64,000 nucleotides of DNA. Origin: Candidatus Hydrogenedentota bacterium. GTDB lineage: Bacteria > Hydrogenedentota > Hydrogenedentia > Hydrogenedentales > CAILVY01. Location of the stretch: the NCBI GenBank assembly GCA_029565395.1, contig JAKQOG010000265.1:1-64000 (forward strand). Reading direction: 5' to 3'. A program made the translations under genes and the position numbers. Below are positions 37,066-49,000 of the stretch, piece by piece. Position 1 is the stretch's first letter; the number at the start of each line of letters is the position of its first letter. Under the pieces are notes generated by a model. It saw only the letters and a list, made by a program, of their open reading frames with translations, did not search any database and was not told the origin of the DNA.

Positions 37066-38484
37066 TCAGAAGTATATAACGGTAGAGAGCAGGAGGCGGT
37101 GTTGGTAGACATCTTCCTTAAAGCCCTTGACGCCGCGGATGAAATCGCGGTTGACGCCAAGGCCAAAACGCGCCTGATAGGCCAAGTCTATGTTAACGCG
37201 CTGTTTGAGGAGTAGCCCCACGCCAAGGGTTGCGCCGAAGAAACTATCGGGTTTTCCAGTTCCATGCTGCATACGGGCATGCCGTTTGTTGTTTTTCCCG
37301 GTAGCGGGTTCCTGGTCATAGAAGAGCCCGCCGCGCAGGCTCCAAAGTTGATCCATGATTTCCTGGGGTTCTTTGGGGAGGAAAACATACTCCCCGCCAA
37401 GCCTAACGGTATAGGTGGGTTTGAAATGCGTCCGTTTCCATGGAATTCCCATGTTACTGAAATCCACCAGCGAAAATTTCCTGCCTTGACCATCCGAAAC
37501 ATAAAAACGGTTCCAGTCGGTGCGCGTAATATCCATGGAAAGCATAAACCGATCATTAAACCGATAGGCAGTGCCCAGAGCAAACGAAGCGGGAAAGGTC
37601 ACATGGCGATGTTCATGCTTCCGCCCATGAATGATATTCGATACTCCTGGGAAAGTGCCGGTGGAAAACATTATTTGATTGGTTACATCCTTAACGTGGT
37701 AATTAACGTTTCCTTTGAAAGAGGAATCATAGCGCAGGCCGATGCTCCATTTGTCAATAGGATTCCATAACACACCCAGGGTAACATTTTCGCCGGAAAA
37801 GTCTTCGTAATATTCTTTGGAACGGTAATAACCAAAGCCGGGAATTCCTTTGAACATAGAATGGGAACGTTGTTTTGTGGTTTGTTCCCAGCGATTTTCG
37901 TTGAGGAAGGTGCTGCGCCAAAGATTTACCGCTATGCCGGCGGAAATGCGTTGGGTGATTTCAAAAGCAATGGCAGGCGTAATGGCGCTTAGGCTGCCGC
38001 TCTGCCTAAAATCCATATGCAAGCGGTCGGTATATCCTTTGCTGGATCGTTTCCAGTTAAAATTTATTGCGCGCGTGAATTCATACTTTTTCTGGTAGCT
38101 CAATGACACACAGATATTCCGCCCCAACACCAAGAAAGGCAATGGGTATGCCGCGCTGAAAAAATTGATTCCCAGGGTGTCGCTGTAATGCCGGGAGTCA
38201 AATTCGCTGTGTCCCTCCGCCGTTAAAATATCCACTACCCCGTTATATTCCCCCACCAACGAAATTTCCGGCTTCTCCAATTGCACCAAGCCTGCCGGAT
38301 TCCACGAGGCGGCCGTGGCATCGTCCGCCACAGCCACAAAGGCGTCCGCCATGCCGGCAGCACGCGCGCCGGACCCCACTGGTGTAGGGGAAAGAGAGAA
38401 CTCGGCTTCCTGGCTGGCAGCCCACGGGCCAATCAGGATCGTAAGCAACGTCCATGCGGCTATGTTTCGATTACTTTGTAACAA
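37066..38484 (-). CDS. FadL/OmpP1-like outer-membrane beta-barrel
   Basis: A 472-residue predicted outer-membrane protein. 'GSGARAAGMADAFVAVADDA' followed by 'ASWNPAGLVQLEKPEISLVG' is the N-terminal hatch region of the FadL/OmpP1/PorV group. Amphipathic strands fill the rest and the protein ends in Phe, the usual barrel-assembly signal. Translation appears to start at TTG 38484, inside the upstream lipoprotein gene (14-bp overlap), which indicates translational coupling. FadL-type barrels take up hydrophobic molecules, while PorV/UPF0164-type barrels assist secretion. The CsgG-like partner genes favour an envelope export or signalling role. Confidence 0.85.
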   Translation of the reverse strand: MLQSNRNIAAWTLLTILIGPWAASQEAEFSLSPTPVGSGARAAGMADAFVAVADDATAASWNPAGLVQLEKPEISLVGEYNGVVDILTAEGHSEFDSRHYSDTLGINFFSAAYPLPFLVLGRNICVSLSYQKKYEFTRAINFNWKRSSKGYTDRLHMDFRQSGSLSAITPAIAFEITQRISAGIAVNLWRSTFLNENRWEQTTKQRSHSMFKGIPGFGYYRSKEYYEDFSGENVTLGVLWNPIDKWSIGLRYDSSFKGNVNYHVKDVTNQIMFSTGTFPGVSNIIHGRKHEHRHVTFPASFALGTAYRFNDRFMLSMDITRTDWNRFYVSDGQGRKFSLVDFSNMGIPWKRTHFKPTYTVRLGGEYVFLPKEPQEIMDQLWSLRGGLFYDQEPATGKNNKRHARMQHGTGKPDSFFGATLGVGLLLKQRVNIDLAYQARFGLGVNRDFIRGVKGFKEDVYQHRLLLSTVIYF

Positions 38485-40531
38485 CGTAGTGCCCCACTTC
38501 TATGGGTAGTCCGTTTGAAGGCCGGCCTTCTTCCGCAGGTTTCATTTCAAGCGTGCAAAACTGTGGTCCCACACCATTGACCAACCCTTCACCAAGGATG
38601 ATGTGTTTGTCACCTAATACCGCGCCGGTGTTAAGGTCTTTGACCGGTTCTTTCCGATACACCAGGCATTTCAGGCTTTCGCGCAGTCCTTGGCTCTCCT
38701 TCAAATCGCACGTAACCTCCGGGGCGCTCCAGTCAAGCACCATGCCATGGACACGAGGAAACTCCTGGGCGAGACGCACCCCCAAATCTTCAATCAGGCG
38801 GTCCATTTCCTTGTATGGTCCTGCCACATCCACACGCGGCGCCACGCGCACACCGGTCTCCGTGCTGGTGCCTTCCAGCACGATCTCTATGGATTCCTGA
38901 TCCCGGCGGATACACGCCGCCAGCATCACATCGGCGGGCACCATCTTGCATAATTGCAGTTTGTTGCTTTTTGAGGAGAGTGCCGAGGACAACTCCAGTT
39001 CTGAAAGAATATTCTTGATCAAATCGCGGTCCACCAGGGTAAAGCGCTTTTGCACCGTACGCTCCGCCAACAATTGACTCAAAATATACTCGGTATCCTG
39101 CGTCAAACCCGGATTTTTCAGTTCCGAAACATTGCCCAGAAACGCCAAGGTAAGTTTTCCCTTGGTCATCTCAATTTCCGTGGGAGATCGAAGCACTGTC
39201 TTGCTATCTTCACCTTTCCGGCCATTGGAATCCGACGCCACTGCGCGTATCACATTTTCCCCTTCTTCCAGCCGCACCCGGCGGCTCAAGTGAACATTGT
39301 CGCGGCCTGGCACGATGGGAATCGCTTCATCATTCAAGCTTACCTTGTCAACGACGGTGGTGGTGCGTATTTCCATCGCGGCGACAATTTCGTGCATGAA
39401 ATACTGTTGACCTTCCTGGAGATTGCTGAGAGAAACGGTGACAGCGCCGCCGGAATCCGGTGTCACCCCCAACACCATGGACAATCCGCCCGCCAGCATA
39501 TTGAGCAACCGGGACCCAAATGGAACTATGGAAGAGGTATTTGGTTGCTGCACTGCGGAGGTTTGGAGTTCACCCCAGGTCATGTTGCCCAGCATATCCT
39601 CGCACTCATACGTCAGCGGAGTCGTCATTTCCTGTGGCGAAATATCCAAAGAAAATGTAGTGATGCCGTGGTTATCCGTGCTTAATGAAGCCTCTTTCCT
39701 GCCCACACGGAATGCCTTGACGCCTGTTCGATCTATGGCGGCGCCACGCAGATTGCCGGGCAGCGCTAACGGCTCATCAAAACTTAGCGCGGGGCCTTCA
39801 ACATCCACTATGATCGGCACGTGGGTTGAGGCCGTTTTTCCCAAGAGATCCATGGCAGAGATTTCTATGTCATTCTGCCCAGGCTGGAGCGAAACGCGTT
39901 CCCGGAACGAAATCTGGCTGTCAGAAACTTTAATATCCACTGGTAAACCATTCACGGTTATCTGCGATATAAACGTGTCGTCCTGCACGGCGCCGGCCAA
40001 TTCCCATTCCATGGCCGCCACTGTTTCCTCTGCGCCTTCCACCGTAATCACCGGTGGCGATACATCGGCCCCACTTCTTTCCAGCAGACGCTTCCGGGAT
40101 TCGTTAAGATAGTAGGCGGCACGCGCGGAATAGCGTTGTTTCAAGCTGCGTTCCAACTGAGTTATGCTCGTTTCAAATTGATTTTGATGATAGAGGACAA
40201 TACCCAGTTCCCGGTTGGGGAAATATTCCGGAATAAAATGAAGCCCGTAGGTGCGCGGCCAAAGCTGATCGGCACTCCTGCCCTTGAGTGCATTTTCCAG
40301 ATCCCGTTGCGCCTCGGAATAGAAGCCACCCTCCAAATACGAACGGCCGCGTTCGTAATAGTTCCACCATCGTCCCCTAAAGCGGCCTTCCGTTACACCA
40401 TACTGAACGCCATTGCGCACATATTTTTTTTCATTCTGTGGTGAAAATACCGCACATGAAGACAGGATACTTGCTTGCAATAAAAGCACTGCAATCAGGC
40501 AACAGAACGTGATATGGTGAAAAAGCCGCAT
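38471..40531 (-). CDS. CsgG-like lipoprotein with TPR-like N-terminus
   Basis: A 686-residue predicted lipoprotein (lipobox 'ILSSCAVF'). A helical region with 'RGRSYLEGGFYSEAQRDLEN' and 'QNQFETSITQLERSLKQRYS' looks like TPR units (residues about 55-150). Ig-like beta domains follow (about 160-450). The C-terminal domain contains 'RFTLVDRDLIKNILSELELS' and 'CKMVPADVMLAACI', the CsgG/FlgT-like nucleotide-like fold seen in outer-membrane secretion and envelope proteins. The same phrase pattern occurs in the adjacent kinase. The gene lies 5 bp after the kinase stop and overlaps the barrel gene, so the three act together. Confidence 0.82.
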   Translation of the reverse strand: MRLFHHITFCCLIAVLLLQASILSSCAVFSPQNEKKYVRNGVQYGVTEGRFRGRWWNYYERGRSYLEGGFYSEAQRDLENALKGRSADQLWPRTYGLHFIPEYFPNRELGIVLYHQNQFETSITQLERSLKQRYSARAAYYLNESRKRLLERSGADVSPPVITVEGAEETVAAMEWELAGAVQDDTFISQITVNGLPVDIKVSDSQISFRERVSLQPGQNDIEISAMDLLGKTASTHVPIIVDVEGPALSFDEPLALPGNLRGAAIDRTGVKAFRVGRKEASLSTDNHGITTFSLDISPQEMTTPLTYECEDMLGNMTWGELQTSAVQQPNTSSIVPFGSRLLNMLAGGLSMVLGVTPDSGGAVTVSLSNLQEGQQYFMHEIVAAMEIRTTTVVDKVSLNDEAIPIVPGRDNVHLSRRVRLEEGENVIRAVASDSNGRKGEDSKTVLRSPTEIEMTKGKLTLAFLGNVSELKNPGLTQDTEYILSQLLAERTVQKRFTLVDRDLIKNILSELELSSALSSKSNKLQLCKMVPADVMLAACIRRDQESIEIVLEGTSTETGVRVAPRVDVAGPYKEMDRLIEDLGVRLAQEFPRVHGMVLDWSAPEVTCDLKESQGLRESLKCLVYRKEPVKDLNTGAVLGDKHIILGEGLVNGVGPQFCTLEMKPAEEGRPSNGLPIEVGHYVVTK

Positions 40532-40536
40532 TGTGA

Positions 40537-42987
40537 TTATTTTTCCTGAAGCCTTTCCTGTACATACCAGCCGGTGCCGGGTGACGTGCCAAGCTTTGAT
40601 AGGTCTACACCCGACAGTGTCACCAAAGCAGTGGCGCCGCCAGGCATTTCCACAACAGCCGAAGCCTCGCTTATCGGCGGCACGTCGGGATCCGGAAAAA
40701 CATCAAAATGCATGCCTGATTGGGCGCCCGCTTGCATACCTACATTGACCTCGGGGCCTTTCGCCCCCTGATAGAGGCGTCCACGCACAGGATAAGCCCT
40801 TGCGACCGCGCGCCAGATGGCGCCTGCTGCATCAGCCACAACCTGTTGAGTGCTGCCGTGACGCTCCAAATCCAAAGCAGGAACAGCCACTGGTATGGAG
40901 GTTTCCACATCATCTATTTTAACGATGAGTTTTTCCTGCCCATCTACCGTCACAATACGGCATTGGACTACCAAACGCGCCCCAACGATTTGGCCCAACC
41001 GCAAGCGGTTAGCCCCGGAACTCAACATCCCGGAGAGTTCCTGCTCGCTTAGAATTTCGCTGATGAGTTCACGGTCCACCAGTTTCATGGGCGTTGCCTC
41101 ATCCAAGCGTTCACCCAGCCATTGCGGTAGCAAGTCCGTCAATCCAGATTCCAGGGCAAAACGGCTTTGCTTGGCTTCCACGGGCAGCACAAAGAAACTC
41201 AGCGCCCGGCTGGTCCAGCTATCAGCAGAGACCTCTTCTGGAGGCTGGGTGTCCATCATCTGGCAGATGCGGTGCACCGATTCCCGCACCTGCTCCCGCC
41301 GGGTATCGTCCAGACGGCGGGCAATCTCCGCTGAATACGCCTTCGCTACTGCCGGCCCTTCCGGCATATCAGTGACCGCAAGTTGTTCAAAAATGGTTTT
41401 CGCCTCTCCAAGCTTTCCCAAGTGATAATAGGCCTGACCGAGCGTTTGCAGCGCTTCGCCATACTGCCACTTGAACTGGAACGCTTCCTCTTTTAAGTCT
41501 TTCAGCAGAGTGGCGGACTGTTCATATTCTTCTTTCAGCGCGGCAATCTGCGCCCGCAAAGACCTAAGATATTGACTGCCGGACGAACTCATGCCCTGCA
41601 GGACCGCCTCCGCTGCTGCGCCATCTTTTTCAAAGGCCAACGCAGCTTCCCCTTCCGCGCGTAACAAGGGATCCGTAATAGGCATAAACGTGGCCGCTGC
41701 TTCCTCCAGATTGCCCTCGCGGAGCAGCGTCATGCCCAAGCCATACGATACATCCGCATCCTTGGGATAGGCATCCAGCAGTTGCCGGTATTCGCGTTCA
41801 GCACACTCCAAATCTTTTTTCTCCAGACAGTCCCGTGCTTTTGCCAACGCCATTCCAGATCGCCTTTCTGGCGCTTCAACAAGGATAAAAGCACGAATAA
41901 CAAGCAGGATAGCGGTCGTAATCAATAAGGCGGCCATCACCAACACAGCCCATCGCCAGGGATGTCTCTTGGGCGGTTCGGGAGGCGTTTTGGCCTCGAT
42001 GGAAGGCACTTTTCCCTGCCGTTCAATCGCTTGCAATGCAAGGCGCAGTTGGCGCGCAAATTCCCCCATGGTTTGGAAACGTTGTTCCGGTTTGTGGGCG
42101 ATGGCCTTATCCACAAGTTCCAGGATGCCCTGAGGAAGGTCAGGACGGCGTTCTCCCAAGGGGATGCGATCATCCACACGTATCTTCCGAAGCAATTCAC
42201 GAACACTGGCTGCCTCAAAAGGCCGTTTTCCACAAATCAACTCGTACAGCGTCACGCCAAGAGAAAAAACGTCCGAGCGCGCATCCAGAGGATCGCCATC
42301 GGCCTGTTCCGGCGACATGTAGGGCGGCGAACCGCTGATATCGCCTTCAATGGTGAAATCAGAACTGGACGGCAGCCGCGCCAACCCGAAATCGGTGATT
42401 TTAGCCCTGTGTGTTTTGGGTTCCAGTAAAATATTGGCTGGTTTTATATCCCGGTGTATGATGCCCTGCTGATGTGCCTCATAGAGGGCTTCGGCGCATT
42501 CCATCGTGATGCGCAGCGACTCGATCAGCGTCAAGCCCTCCGGATTTTCCTCTAACAACTGCTCGGCATTGCTTTCCACATACTCCAGGACAAAATAACA
42601 CTGCCCCCGGTATTCGCCCCATTGATAAATATCCACAATCGACGGATGTTTGCTGAGCGCGGCAATGGCCTTTGCTTCACGTTCAAACATGGCCCGGGCC
42701 TTGTCAGAAAGCACATGCTTCATGAATTTTATGGCCACTTGCCGGTCCAACGCATCATCCCACGCCTTATACACCGTGCCGAACCCGCCCGCCCCCAGCA
42801 CCTGTTGAATGCGGTACGTGCCGATGCGTTCATTTAAGAGAGAATCTTTAAGATCGCTTGCTGAAATGGAAGGTTCAGAAGCTGCTTCATTTAACCCCTC
42901 TAACCCATCGGGCGAATCCGAGCTATCCATTGCCGACGTCGGATCATGCGGCCGTTTTGGGGATGAATCACTGCCATCTTGTTTCAT
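40537..42987 (-). CDS. Transmembrane Ser/Thr kinase fused to TPR and CsgG-like domains
   Basis: An 816-residue membrane protein. The kinase domain (about residues 53-318) is complete: glycine loop 'LGAGGFGTVYKAW', lysine in 'VAIKFMK', catalytic 'HRDIKPANILL', 'DFGLARL' and 'SPPYMSPEQADG'. A transmembrane helix ('VLVMAALLITTAILLVI') follows near residue 350, then TPR-like helices ('AEREYRQLLDAYPKDADVSY'), and a CsgG-like domain (about 610-740; 'KLVDRELISEILSEQELSG', 'GQIVGARLVVQCRI'). The kinase lies on the cytoplasmic side and the CsgG-like part outside, so an envelope signal may control phosphorylation. It is the first gene of a three-gene operon, with GGAG upstream of ATG 42987. Confidence 0.92.
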   Translation of the reverse strand: MKQDGSDSSPKRPHDPTSAMDSSDSPDGLEGLNEAASEPSISASDLKDSLLNERIGTYRIQQVLGAGGFGTVYKAWDDALDRQVAIKFMKHVLSDKARAMFEREAKAIAALSKHPSIVDIYQWGEYRGQCYFVLEYVESNAEQLLEENPEGLTLIESLRITMECAEALYEAHQQGIIHRDIKPANILLEPKTHRAKITDFGLARLPSSSDFTIEGDISGSPPYMSPEQADGDPLDARSDVFSLGVTLYELICGKRPFEAASVRELLRKIRVDDRIPLGERRPDLPQGILELVDKAIAHKPEQRFQTMGEFARQLRLALQAIERQGKVPSIEAKTPPEPPKRHPWRWAVLVMAALLITTAILLVIRAFILVEAPERRSGMALAKARDCLEKKDLECAEREYRQLLDAYPKDADVSYGLGMTLLREGNLEEAAATFMPITDPLLRAEGEAALAFEKDGAAAEAVLQGMSSSGSQYLRSLRAQIAALKEEYEQSATLLKDLKEEAFQFKWQYGEALQTLGQAYYHLGKLGEAKTIFEQLAVTDMPEGPAVAKAYSAEIARRLDDTRREQVRESVHRICQMMDTQPPEEVSADSWTSRALSFFVLPVEAKQSRFALESGLTDLLPQWLGERLDEATPMKLVDRELISEILSEQELSGMLSSGANRLRLGQIVGARLVVQCRIVTVDGQEKLIVKIDDVETSIPVAVPALDLERHGSTQQVVADAAGAIWRAVARAYPVRGRLYQGAKGPEVNVGMQAGAQSGMHFDVFPDPDVPPISEASAVVEMPGGATALVTLSGVDLSKLGTSPGTGWYVQERLQEK

Positions 42988-43046
42988 GCACTAGATGCTC
43001 CTTTAATCACCCTTCCGTGTTGCTCCCTGATAGAAAGGTGTCTCTA

Positions 43047-46000
43047 TTATGGCTTATATGCCCTGCGCCATGCCAGCAAAACCATCACACTCAGGAATCC
43101 GATGAAGAAATCGCCCAGAAGGCGTTGGAGGTTCTTGAGGGAGAAGCCGTTCTTGTTGCACTGGCAACTGAACGGGAGCGGGTCTTCTCCTTCCTGTTCA
43201 CCTTCCACATATCCTTCGGTCACGCCTTCAAAAATCTCGCCTTCTGCTCCTTCGGTAAGTTCGCCTTCTATCCCGCCTTCTGCTTGACCTTCTTCCAGAC
43301 CTTCGCCCTCCTCCGGCGAGCCTTCGGAGGGTAAACCTTCCACTTCTCCTTCAGCATTGCCTTCGGCTTGACCCTCCTCCGGCATGCCTTCGATGGACCC
43401 TTCACCTTCCAGTGAACCCTCGGAGGGTGAACCTTCGGAGGGCAGGCCGCCGCTCACGGTCACGATGCCATCGGTGGCCGTTGACGGCAGATGGGTCCCG
43501 TTCAGTTCCGCCGCATCAAAATGCAGCGCGCTGCTCTGGCCTTCCGTCCCCGCCAGCGCGCGGAAGCGCAGCACCACCACCGTCCCCGCGCCACTGGGCT
43601 CCTGCACATCATACCCGTTCATCCGCAACTGGCCCGGCTGCGCATTCACCAGCGGGGCCGCCCAGGATGCCGTCAAGGTTCCATTGCTCGTGCTCACATA
43701 CTCCAGCACCGCCGCATCGTAGGTAATGTTGAAGTAGTAGTCGTGCAGATCGGTCCCGTCGTCCAGCCACACCCCCGCATCGATTTCTTCACCCGGATCC
43801 ACCGTCAGATCAGTGGGAATGCTGATCTGACGCGTCGTCTGTTCGAGAGATATTTTCGCAGGCGCCGCTTTCGCCTCCGGACCATATCCGTCACCGTTCG
43901 TGTCCGCCGGAAGCGCCGAGATCAGCCGCACTTTCCAACGAAGCAATTCATACGCGTCGTCCGTGCGCACCGCGCCGTCTCCGCTCACGTCCGCCTGCGG
44001 CGGATACTGCGGGTACGTTACTTCCGGCGCAACGGGAAAACTCTCCACCAGCCCGATCACCCATTGCTGGATCAGCGAACCGTCCAAGGTCCCCGTGATG
44101 CCGTCGCCGCTCACCTCGCCCCACTTGAACGGCGCATTCTCCGGACGAAGCGCAAAGTCCACGCCGGTCTCTTCATTCTCGTATACTGGCGCTGATTTGC
44201 TCTGGGAGACATATCCCGCCTTCTCCGCCTCCACCGTGTAGTAGCCCGCGCCCAGCATGCCCCGGAAGTAATCCCCCCGGCTGTCCGTCACCGTCGTTCC
44301 CTTCAAGACACTGTTCAGTTTGCAGCGCACCGTCACACCGGCAATACCGCTGCCCGTCACTTCGTCCGTTACACGGCCCGTCACCCACCCCGGCACACTC
44401 GGGTTGTTATTGTCGAGGTCCACCGTGCGCACTTCGTTCACCGCCGGGCTCGCGCCATATTGGTCCACTGGGATCACCCGCCAGTACCGCGTCACGCCGT
44501 CCGGAAGGCCCTCCACCTGCGTGAACGTGCCCACTACGTCCGGCTTAACCACCAGGTCCTGGGTGAAGTCCACATCGCTCGCGAATTCCACCCGGTATTT
44601 TACGCTATCGCCTTCCGGGTCCACGCTCTCCGTCCACGCGAAGAAACTGTACGTCGGCACCTCCGCCCCGTCCTCCGGGTACGTCAGTTCCACCGCCGAA
44701 GGCGGCTGATTCCCTTCCAGTAACCGGTACACCGTCGTTAGCAGGTGCGCGCTCGTCTCCTCCTTGCCTCCAGGAAGTTCGGTCTTGATGTAGTAATAGA
44801 CCTGGTAGGTCCCCGGCGTGTCGAACGCCGTGCCGAATTGCGACCACCGGTAAATGCCCTGGCTGAGATCGCTGATACCCGGCTCATAATCAAACTGCGG
44901 CAGGTTCAGCACCTGCTGGTATTCCGGCAACGATGGGTCAGCGGCTTCCGCGCCATCGTACAGCGGTGTCTTCACTTCCACCCACGCCGGGTAATCCCCC
45001 CCCACCTCCGTCGCACGCGCGTACAGGGCCACCGGCTCGCCGGGTCCCACCACCAGCGTGCGGGTCGCGTCGATCCAGCCCACGCCTTCGCCCGCGTTCG
45101 CGCCGAAGCCCAGGATTACTTCGTGCGCGTATGCGCCGTCGTGACCCGACACCACGGACAACTCCGGCCGCGCCGTGCCCACGCCATCGCCGTTGTCGTC
45201 CAGTTGCGGATGTTGCGGCTCGAACGCGCGGCCGATACCGTTCGTTTTCGACAGGGTGTATTCCTCGATCTGGAGCGAGGCAAGCTCAAAACTTTCCTTC
45301 AGGGTCTTGCCCAGCTTCGCGTTGCGGAACAGTTCCGTCACGAACGGTTCCCCATCCCGGACATCGTTCACGTTCAGGGGATTCTTCACGCCCCGGTGCG
45401 AGATCTCCTCCGGAGCCGTGCTGGTGAGGATGATACGATGTTCCCCGGAGGCTTCATCCACGAAGCTCCCGGAGTGGCACGCCCCTACGACCACCACGAG
45501 GTCTTCGTCCACTGCCGAACCCGCGAGGCCGCCCTGGAGCGTGTCCAGATACGAGTCCAGTTCCAAGGGCGTGATCTGGCGGGTCTCATTGTAGCTGCCC
45601 GAGTACACGTAGAACGCGTCTTCCGCGCCGTGGTCGATCAGCACCACATACAACGGGCCGGGGGCCGCGTTCATTTTACCCAGCGCCCATTCTTCGATGG
45701 CGGCCTGGACATCGCCCTGGCTCGGCGTCGTGTCGCTCACGTAGATGTCCGCCGCCGGTTGCACCGGGCCCTCGCGGAGGTAATAAATGTCATCCGTAGC
45801 AAAGCCACGTTCGCGCAGGCTGCGGTACACGAAATCCGCCGTCTTCGTGTGTTCCTTCTGGCCTTCGCCGAGGCCTGCCTTGAGTTCGTCGTTCAGCGCG
45901 CCCACGCATACCACCGCATACCCCGCGCCGTCCTTTACCGTCAGACGCGGCGTTTCCGGGGCATCGTAATTCGACGACGTCGTGCGCAGGAAATTGTTGT

Positions 46001-49000
46001 CGCCCGCGAATTCCGCGAGGAATTGCCACGTGCCAGGCTGCGTGAACGACACGCCCGCCGCCACAAACGCCGACGGCTCGAACGTGGCCACGCCCACCGC
46101 ATCCGTCGTGCCCAATACTGGACCCGCTGGCGTGCCGTCCGGTTGACGCATAAACAACTGTACCGGCAATCCCGAAAGCAGCGGCTTCAACCCATCCGGC
46201 AGCGAGGCACTCAACACCGCCGTCGCCGTCACACTCTCGCCTACGCCTATCGCGGAGGCTGACAAAGACACGGATAGAGTGGGTTGGGCTTGGAGTACGG
46301 TTACACCTGCGGCATCACTGTCGCCAAAATTCAAACGGTCACCCAGCCATTTCGCGGCAAAGGCCCAGCTTCCTGCTTGGTCTGGAAGAAAAGTAAAGGA
46401 AAATGCACTATTGGCATTGGTGTTGATGGTTTGGGGTTTGGTCCCGGCTGAACCTTCAGGGCCTTCCGTATCATCAAACAACACCGGTACCGTGCCCACT
46501 ACGGGCGTTATTCCTCCACTCAATGTCACATAACTACCTAATGTGATCGAAGCGGGCGCGGCGTTCAAGGTTAATGTGGAATCATTTAGCGCCTGAATCA
46601 CTCCAGATTGCGCAACCCCGCCACTGGTTGAATAATACTGACCATCGTAGGTATGCACCGTGCACGTCCAAATTTCATGCGGACTCGTATTGGAAGCATC
46701 GAGAATGTCTACTACATCCGGCTTTGGACCATTTACAATAGTTTTTGGGGATAGTGTTGGACATTCCGTGCCGCATGCTGGATCTAGAGAATTTGTCCAT
46801 GTATAGCGGTATTGTGCGGAACAACCAGGCCCTACTGTGCCGGGTTGCAGACCACATACCAAGTTATCGGTATCCATGGGATTACCCGCTGGGAAGATAT
46901 AGGGTATGGGAGGTGTAGGCAAAATAAGTTGAACGGTTAAATCCAGATCCTGCACATCGGAATAACCGTCGCTCAGATCGGTCAAGGTAAGCGTGGGCGC
47001 GGCTGTGCCATGCTCATTATGTTTAGGCGTAATCGTCAATAGTTGATTGACATCAATTGTGGCGATGTAAAGGGTGGTGTTGTCCGGAGCAATGGACCAA
47101 CTAGGCTGTGCGGCATAGCCTTTGTGCGGGGTTAAGTCATAGGTGAGTGGAACATTCCGTGGTGTTGTGAGAACGGGAATGGCCGGTGTAATTAATCCGG
47201 CTCGTTCGCCGAGTACAAGGCGGTTGGGGCGGTAGATAGCCTTCAGTGTCCGACCTCCTCCAAGGTCTATTCCCGTTAACGCTGTAAATTGTCCAGAGTT
47301 GTTGCCGTAAAAGACTACATCAAAACGGTCATCCACCAAAGGGACAAAGCCGTTATTGAACGTGAGGGCAAGCGTTCCGCTCAATGTGGCCAAGCCCGAT
47401 ATCATCAACTGATTATATTGAAAGCCGGCGGTCCTTCCGGCAATTCCGATATTCAGCTTGCTGGTGGCGGCAAGACTGCAATTGCCAGAAACCGTTAGTG
47501 TGCCATAGGCCGTGGAATCGCCTGCGGTTATCGTTCCTTGGCATAACAAATTGCCCTGAATTTCGCCACGCCCTTTAATCGTGGAGTTTGCATCCAGCGT
47601 AAAGGGTCCAGTAACAATGACACCCGCGTCAGAGGCCTGAGTATCCAATTGGATAGTGCACGAAGTAAGGTTGCTTCCCTCAGAATCAAGATATACTTTT
47701 CCGCCGTTTTTTACCGTGAGAAAAGAAGGACCATACCAAGTGGCAAGAGAAGAGAGATTGATAGTGCTATTGACGCCGGTAGCGGTTATGGAGCTTGAAC
47801 TAAATGTTTGTAACTGAGATAGATCAACAAGGCCGCCATCTTTTGCTGTTATTACCAATGAGCCAGAAGTCACCGTAACGCTCGATAAATCGATCTTTGT
47901 TCCGGATTTTTCCGCGACAACATTCACCGGTGCAAGGCTTCGAGCCAGTGTTTGCACTGAACCAAGATCAAACTCAAGGCCATCGTGGGCATAAAAATTC
48001 GTATCAATGGCGGTAAGGAGATTCGGCATACTTATTGAACCATGGTCGGAAATGGTAAAACTGAGGACAAGCGGTCCGAAGTACCCAGCACTCACTTCCG
48101 TCCTTGTTAATGCGGTTAAAGGGATGCTTCCGCCACTAGTAGCTGTCAGGGTGACAGAATTCTTAATAGTTTCAATAGAAGAGAAATCCAGGATTCCATC
48201 TTCAATAGCGGAAATGCGGGTAGAGGCATAATCAGAAGTATTGTCTCCGCGCGTTTGACCCATCAGGCTTTTTAAACCGGAAAAGTCCAATTTACTTCCC
48301 ATGCCTTGGACTTTAATATACGTTAAGGAACTTGTGGTCGTTGAATACGTTTGAAGGGCCTGCAAATCAAATATGGAACCGCCATAGGCAAAGAAACTTG
48401 TGTCCAAGGCGGAAATAACATTGGGAAGCAGAATTTCACCACCATTCTGAACGGTCAATCGCATTGGATTTTTCCAATACGTTCCAGAACCATCGATGGC
48501 TGGCAGGGATGACAAATCTATGACACTATTTGCATCTGTGGCTAAGAGCGCGAGATTATACCGCATTGTTGTTAAGCCAGAAAGGTCAATATAACCCCCA
48601 TAGGATGCCGTTATGCCCGTCGCCAACTCATCAATTCCACGCGTCGAACCTTTCAGAACCTGCATACCGGACAGGATCAGCCGGCTATTAACACCATGGA
48701 CGACAATAGCATTCCACGAGCCATTTTTAGCATCGTATGTTTGAACACTGGAAAGGTCGAGTGTGATCCCGTCATAGACATAGATGCTGGTTACAAGAAC
48801 CGTTGCAAGGGATGGCATGACCAGACTGCCATGATCATGCACCACAAATTGAAGGGGATAGTAATCGCCGCCACTGGTTCCATCGGTTTGGACAAGGGCC
48901 GGCATGTCTATTTGGCTTCCTGTACCCGTTGCGGAAACGGATGTTCTCTTCCTAATCTCGGTAAGGGCCGGAAAATGAATCACACCGCCATTGGCCGCAA

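Noticed and set aside
44745-46262. 505-codon Arg-rich open frame on the + strand
   Set aside because: It lies opposite the protease/cohesin gene, which has clear domains; the composition is that of a GC-rich shadow frame.
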